This document shows positions 61,595 through 64,000 of a DNA stretch of 64,000 bases, one piece after another (within the stretch, counting starts at the first letter, position 1; every line of letters begins with the position of its first letter). The stretch spans positions 1 through 64,000 of the forward strand of contig JAEESE010000006.1 in the NCBI GenBank assembly GCA_016286165.1, given 5' to 3'. The position numbers were made by a program, and so were the translations under genes. The notes beneath the pieces were generated by a model. The model searched no databases and was not told where the DNA came from. It saw nothing but the letters and a program-made list of their open reading frames with translations. The stretch comes from Bacteroidaceae bacterium. GTDB taxonomy: Bacteria; Bacteroidota; Bacteroidia; Bacteroidales; Bacteroidaceae.

Positions 61595-61742
61595 AAGTGT
61601 CGCTTTGCGACGTTGAAAGGCTTATTGAGCCGGTGGGGAGCGAAAGACGCTGCCATCCTGTGATAGTGCCTTCGAAATAAAGAGATAATTAAAAGGAAAC
61701 AATAATAGTACTTTAACCATAACCCCTCAACCATAAACAACC

Positions 61743-62300
61743 ATGGTACTTCCTATTTATATTCTTGGTCAGCCCGTTCTGCGCAAGGTAGCAGAGGATG
61801 TAGATCCTTCAGATGCTGAAGTGCAGCAGCTTGTACAAGACATGTTCGATACGCTCGACCGCTCAGGCGGCATAGGTTTGGCAGCTCCTCAAGTGGGGCA
61901 TTCACTTCGAATATCGGTCATTGACCTTAACCCTCTGAAGGACGAATTCCCCGAATACGACGGCTTCCGTCATGTTTTCTTCAATCCTTATATTGAGGAA
62001 TACGATAAGACGAATCAAGAGACGATGGACGAAGGCTGCCTTTCGCTGCCAGGCATGAGTGAGAAGGTAAAGCGTCCCACTCGTATCCGCGTGACTTACG
62101 AGGACGAGAACGGACAGGAACACGACGAATGGGTAGAAGGTTATCTTGCCCGCGTGATGCAGCATGAATTCGACCACCTCGACGGCAAGGTCTACATCGA
62201 CCATATCGTAGGCCTGCGCAAGCAGATGATCAAGAGTCGGATCAACGATATCATCAAAGGCCGCTTCTCGTGCGACTATAAGGTTAAGGTAAAGAAATAA
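61743..62300 (+). CDS. def: Peptide deformylase
   Basis: Removes the formyl group from nascent proteins. 185 residues with the three motifs GGIGLAAPQVG, EGCLSLPG and QHEFDHLDGKVYID, which supply the Cys and two His metal ligands and the catalytic Glu. Followed within 100 bp by the TPR protein gene. The 62301-62391 gap carries another CT/AG-rich palindrome near 62340-62370. Confidence 0.97.
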   Translation: MVLPIYILGQPVLRKVAEDVDPSDAEVQQLVQDMFDTLDRSGGIGLAAPQVGHSLRISVIDLNPLKDEFPEYDGFRHVFFNPYIEEYDKTNQETMDEGCLSLPGMSEKVKRPTRIRVTYEDENGQEHDEWVEGYLARVMQHEFDHLDGKVYIDHIVGLRKQMIKSRINDIIKGRFSCDYKVKVKK

Positions 62301-62391
62301 GCGCCCACCTACAGCTCTTCCTCTTAGTGAGAAAGAGCCTTCCCCGACCTTCCTTGTGAGATGGGGGAGAATAAAGTAGAATGGAAAGGAT

Positions 62392-64000
62392 ATGACGTGG
62401 AGAGCAATCATAAAGACCATGCGTCAGCTGCTCCCCTCCCTCGCAGGGAGGGGCTGGGGATTGCTCTTCTTTCTCCTCTTCTTTCCCATGCTTCTTTTTG
62501 CCCAAATCAACACCGACCGTGTGATGATGATGGGCCGCAATGCGCTGTATTATGAGGATTATGTGCTTGCAATACAGCGCTTTAATATGGTCATCAACGC
62601 CAAGCCTTACCTTCACGAACCCTTCTTCTTTCGAGGCTTGGCAAAGTTTTATCTTGAGGATTTTACAGGCGCTGCACAGGACTGCACCGAAGGCATTGAG
62701 CGCAATCCTTATGTAGCCGACAATTTTCAGTTGCGTGGTCTTTGTCGTGTAAACATCAAGGACTACGATGGCGCTATTGCCGACTATCGAAAGGTGATTT
62801 CCATGGAGCCTAAGAGCAAGCCGTCGTGGCATAACCTCGTCCTTTGTCATTTCCAACTCAAGCAATACGCTGAAGCCGATTCGGCGCTTGATCAGATGAT
62901 TCGCTACTGGCCGCGTGATGCCGAACTCCTGACTATGAAGGCTCAAGTGGCCATTGAGCAGGGCGACACGGTGCGAGGCCTGGCATTCGTGGATTCGGCT
63001 CTTGTCGTTGATGCTTACGATGCACAGGCTTGGACCATGCGTTCCATGATAAGCCTAAATAGAGGCGAATATGCCCAGGCCGAAGGTGAGATAGACAAGG
63101 CCATCCTTCAGCGTCCCCGTGTGGCAGGCAACTATATCAACCGAGCTCTCGCACGTTACCACCAGAACAACCTTCGCGGTGCTATGGCCGACTACGACCA
63201 GGCTCTCGAGATAGACCCGCGCAATTACCTTGGCCACTTCAACCGCGGCCTTATGCGTGCTCAGGTAGGCGATGACAACCGTGCTATCGAAGACTTCGAC
63301 TACGTCCTTTCCGTGGAGCCGGATAATATGATTGCGCTGTTCAACCGTGCTATCCTTTTGGATCAGACGGGAGACTATCGTGCTGCTTTGCGCGACATTA
63401 CCCGTGTGCTGGAGGAATACCCCGATTTCCTTGTCGGTTACCAACAGCGAGCTGCTATCCGTCGGAAGATAGGCGACACCTATGGCGCAGAGCGTGATGA
63501 GTTTCGTGTGCTGAAATCGCGCCTTGATGCCCGTGCCGGCATCAAACATAAGCCCACAAAGACTCGTAAGAAGAGTGCCCGCAATATCGAGGACTATGCG
63601 AGCATCGTTGAGGATGATACCGACGAACCCGAGCGCGAGTATGAGAGCGCCTACCGCGGTCGTGTGCAAGACCGCCGTGTTGAGGACCAACCGCAGCCAA
63701 TTGTCACACTTGCTTGCCACAGCACGCCCAGCGTTACCAACCACTATCAGCCCTTCCACCGCCTCGTCGAGGTTCTCAACACCAAGAAGAGTGTAGGCGG
63801 TGCCGTTGTGCTCACCAACCGCGAGGCTCAGCTCGACGAGAGTGAGATGAAGATACATTTTACCAATATAGCTGCCGCCACGCAGATGATCAACGATGCC
63901 CGCTCGCCCGAGGCAGAGCTTTACATAGCCCGAGCCATAGAATACTACCATGTGCGTGACTTTGAGGCGGCTCTTACCGACCTTGAGCGTGCTGAGACGC
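62392..64000 (+). CDS. TPR repeat protein, secreted, incomplete at window end
   Basis: At least 536 residues; the 3' end is outside the window. The ATG at 62392 or the in-frame ATG at 62419 starts a protein whose first residues read MRQLLPSLAGRGWGLLFFLLF before PMLLFAQINTD, a signal peptide; the part LLPSLAGRGWG is encoded by the GC-rich palindromic element (62431-62460). From about residue 50, TPR units follow (ALYYEDYVLAIQRFNMVINA; YDGAIADYRKVISMEPKSKP; GAMADYDQALEIDPRNYLGH; RAIEDFDYVLSVEPDNMIAL), then a basic linker (PTKTRKKSARNIEDYASIVE) and a further region ending in TPR-like YYHVRDFEAALTDLERAET. Function is unknown. Typical next gene in Bacteroidetes would be thrS. Confidence 0.85.
   Translation, partial: MTWRAIIKTMRQLLPSLAGRGWGLLFFLLFFPMLLFAQINTDRVMMMGRNALYYEDYVLAIQRFNMVINAKPYLHEPFFFRGLAKFYLEDFTGAAQDCTEGIERNPYVADNFQLRGLCRVNIKDYDGAIADYRKVISMEPKSKPSWHNLVLCHFQLKQYAEADSALDQMIRYWPRDAELLTMKAQVAIEQGDTVRGLAFVDSALVVDAYDAQAWTMRSMISLNRGEYAQAEGEIDKAILQRPRVAGNYINRALARYHQNNLRGAMADYDQALEIDPRNYLGHFNRGLMRAQVGDDNRAIEDFDYVLSVEPDNMIALFNRAILLDQTGDYRAALRDITRVLEEYPDFLVGYQQRAAIRRKIGDTYGAERDEFRVLKSRLDARAGIKHKPTKTRKKSARNIEDYASIVEDDTDEPEREYESAYRGRVQDRRVEDQPQPIVTLACHSTPSVTNHYQPFHRLVEVLNTKKSVGGAVVLTNREAQLDESEMKIHFTNIAAATQMINDARSPEAELYIARAIEYYHVRDFEAALTDLERAET
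62431..62460 (+). repeat. GC-rich palindromic element in signal-peptide coding region
   Basis: CTCCCCTCCCTCGCAGGGAG followed by GGGCTGGGGA is an imperfect palindrome of the same style as 1532-1587 (inside GH67) and 2235-2274 (intergenic). Here it is read as LPSLAGRGWG at the start of the TPR protein. A related CT/AG-rich stretch lies at 62340-62370. Confidence 0.6.

Noticed and set aside
63055..63951. 298-codon minus-strand open frame
   Set aside because: Lies opposite the TPR protein gene, whose plus-strand frame has regular TPR motifs and continues past the window end.

Overview
The window is chromosomal DNA of a Bacteroidales bacterium, most likely from the Prevotellaceae. The evidence is: promoters of the Bacteroidetes type (TTTG, about 19-21 nt, TAnnTTTG) and no consistent Shine-Dalgarno sequences; a gldE homologue next to ssb; Bacteroidetes-only families (DUF4831, HU plus a 29-residue AURKAIP1/COX24-like protein, ruvX-def-TPR order); many secreted glycosidases, three of which end in the same short C-terminal tail of the type seen on Prevotella secreted enzymes; and an S1 sulfatase of the serine type. 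The species cannot be named from sequence alone. No rRNA operon, insertion sequence, prophage or CRISPR array is visible.

Layout. 0-2.0 kb: GH67 alpha-glucuronidase. 2.0-2.9 kb: a repeat-rich gene-poor segment with a 22-bp array, a GC-rich palindrome, and an inverted pair of 8-bp iterons around an AT palindrome. 2.9-9.4 kb (minus): M3 peptidase, comF, pgeF, obg and nnr. 9.5-11.8 kb (plus): hpt, adk and DUF4831. 12-19.7 kb (minus): a small secreted protein, a WbuC-like cupin, and a GH35-GH2 beta-galactosidase pair. 19.8-24.8 kb (plus): aspS, a small lipoprotein and a GH128-like enzyme. 24.8-30.5 kb (minus): a heterodimeric ABC exporter and a Na/Pi cotransporter. 30.6-34.7 kb (plus): ssb, gldE, HU, the 29-residue protein and RNase G. 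34.9-42.2 kb (mostly minus): a lipoprotein, tilS, tRNA-Cys (plus), a multidomain GH-A-type enzyme, then prsW, an ECF sigma factor and a small membrane protein. 42.2-42.8 kb: a promoter-driven candidate ncRNA and another 22-bp array. 43.1-45.2 kb (plus): a cell-wall amidase and an unknown protein. 53.6-45.2 kb (minus): hisH-hisA-hisF-hisIE-ftsE-lysC-lysA-GT2-DedA. 53.8-60.2 kb: ruvC, DUF1573, DUF2264, a flavoprotein, a sulfatase, and a holin-like/YtxH pair. 60.5-64 kb (plus): a SPOR lipoprotein, ruvX, def and a TPR protein that runs off the window.

The genes fall into plant or host glycan degradation (GH67, GH35, GH2, GH128-like, GH-A-like, sulfatase), housekeeping (nucleotide salvage, tRNA modification and charging, DNA repair, protein maturation), amino-acid synthesis (his, lys) and envelope maintenance.

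The most unusual signal is a family of strictly 22-bp-phased degenerate tandem repeats in five separate intergenic gaps (about 2.1, 11.9, 28.5, 42.7 and 51.3 kb). In one case ten units exactly fill the hisF-hisIE gap. Also notable are GC-rich palindromic elements that have become coding sequence (inside GH67 and in the signal peptide of the TPR protein), the candidate ncRNA, and the prsW-sigma-membrane protein cluster. All functional calls are by reading of motifs and memory of families; no database search was run.
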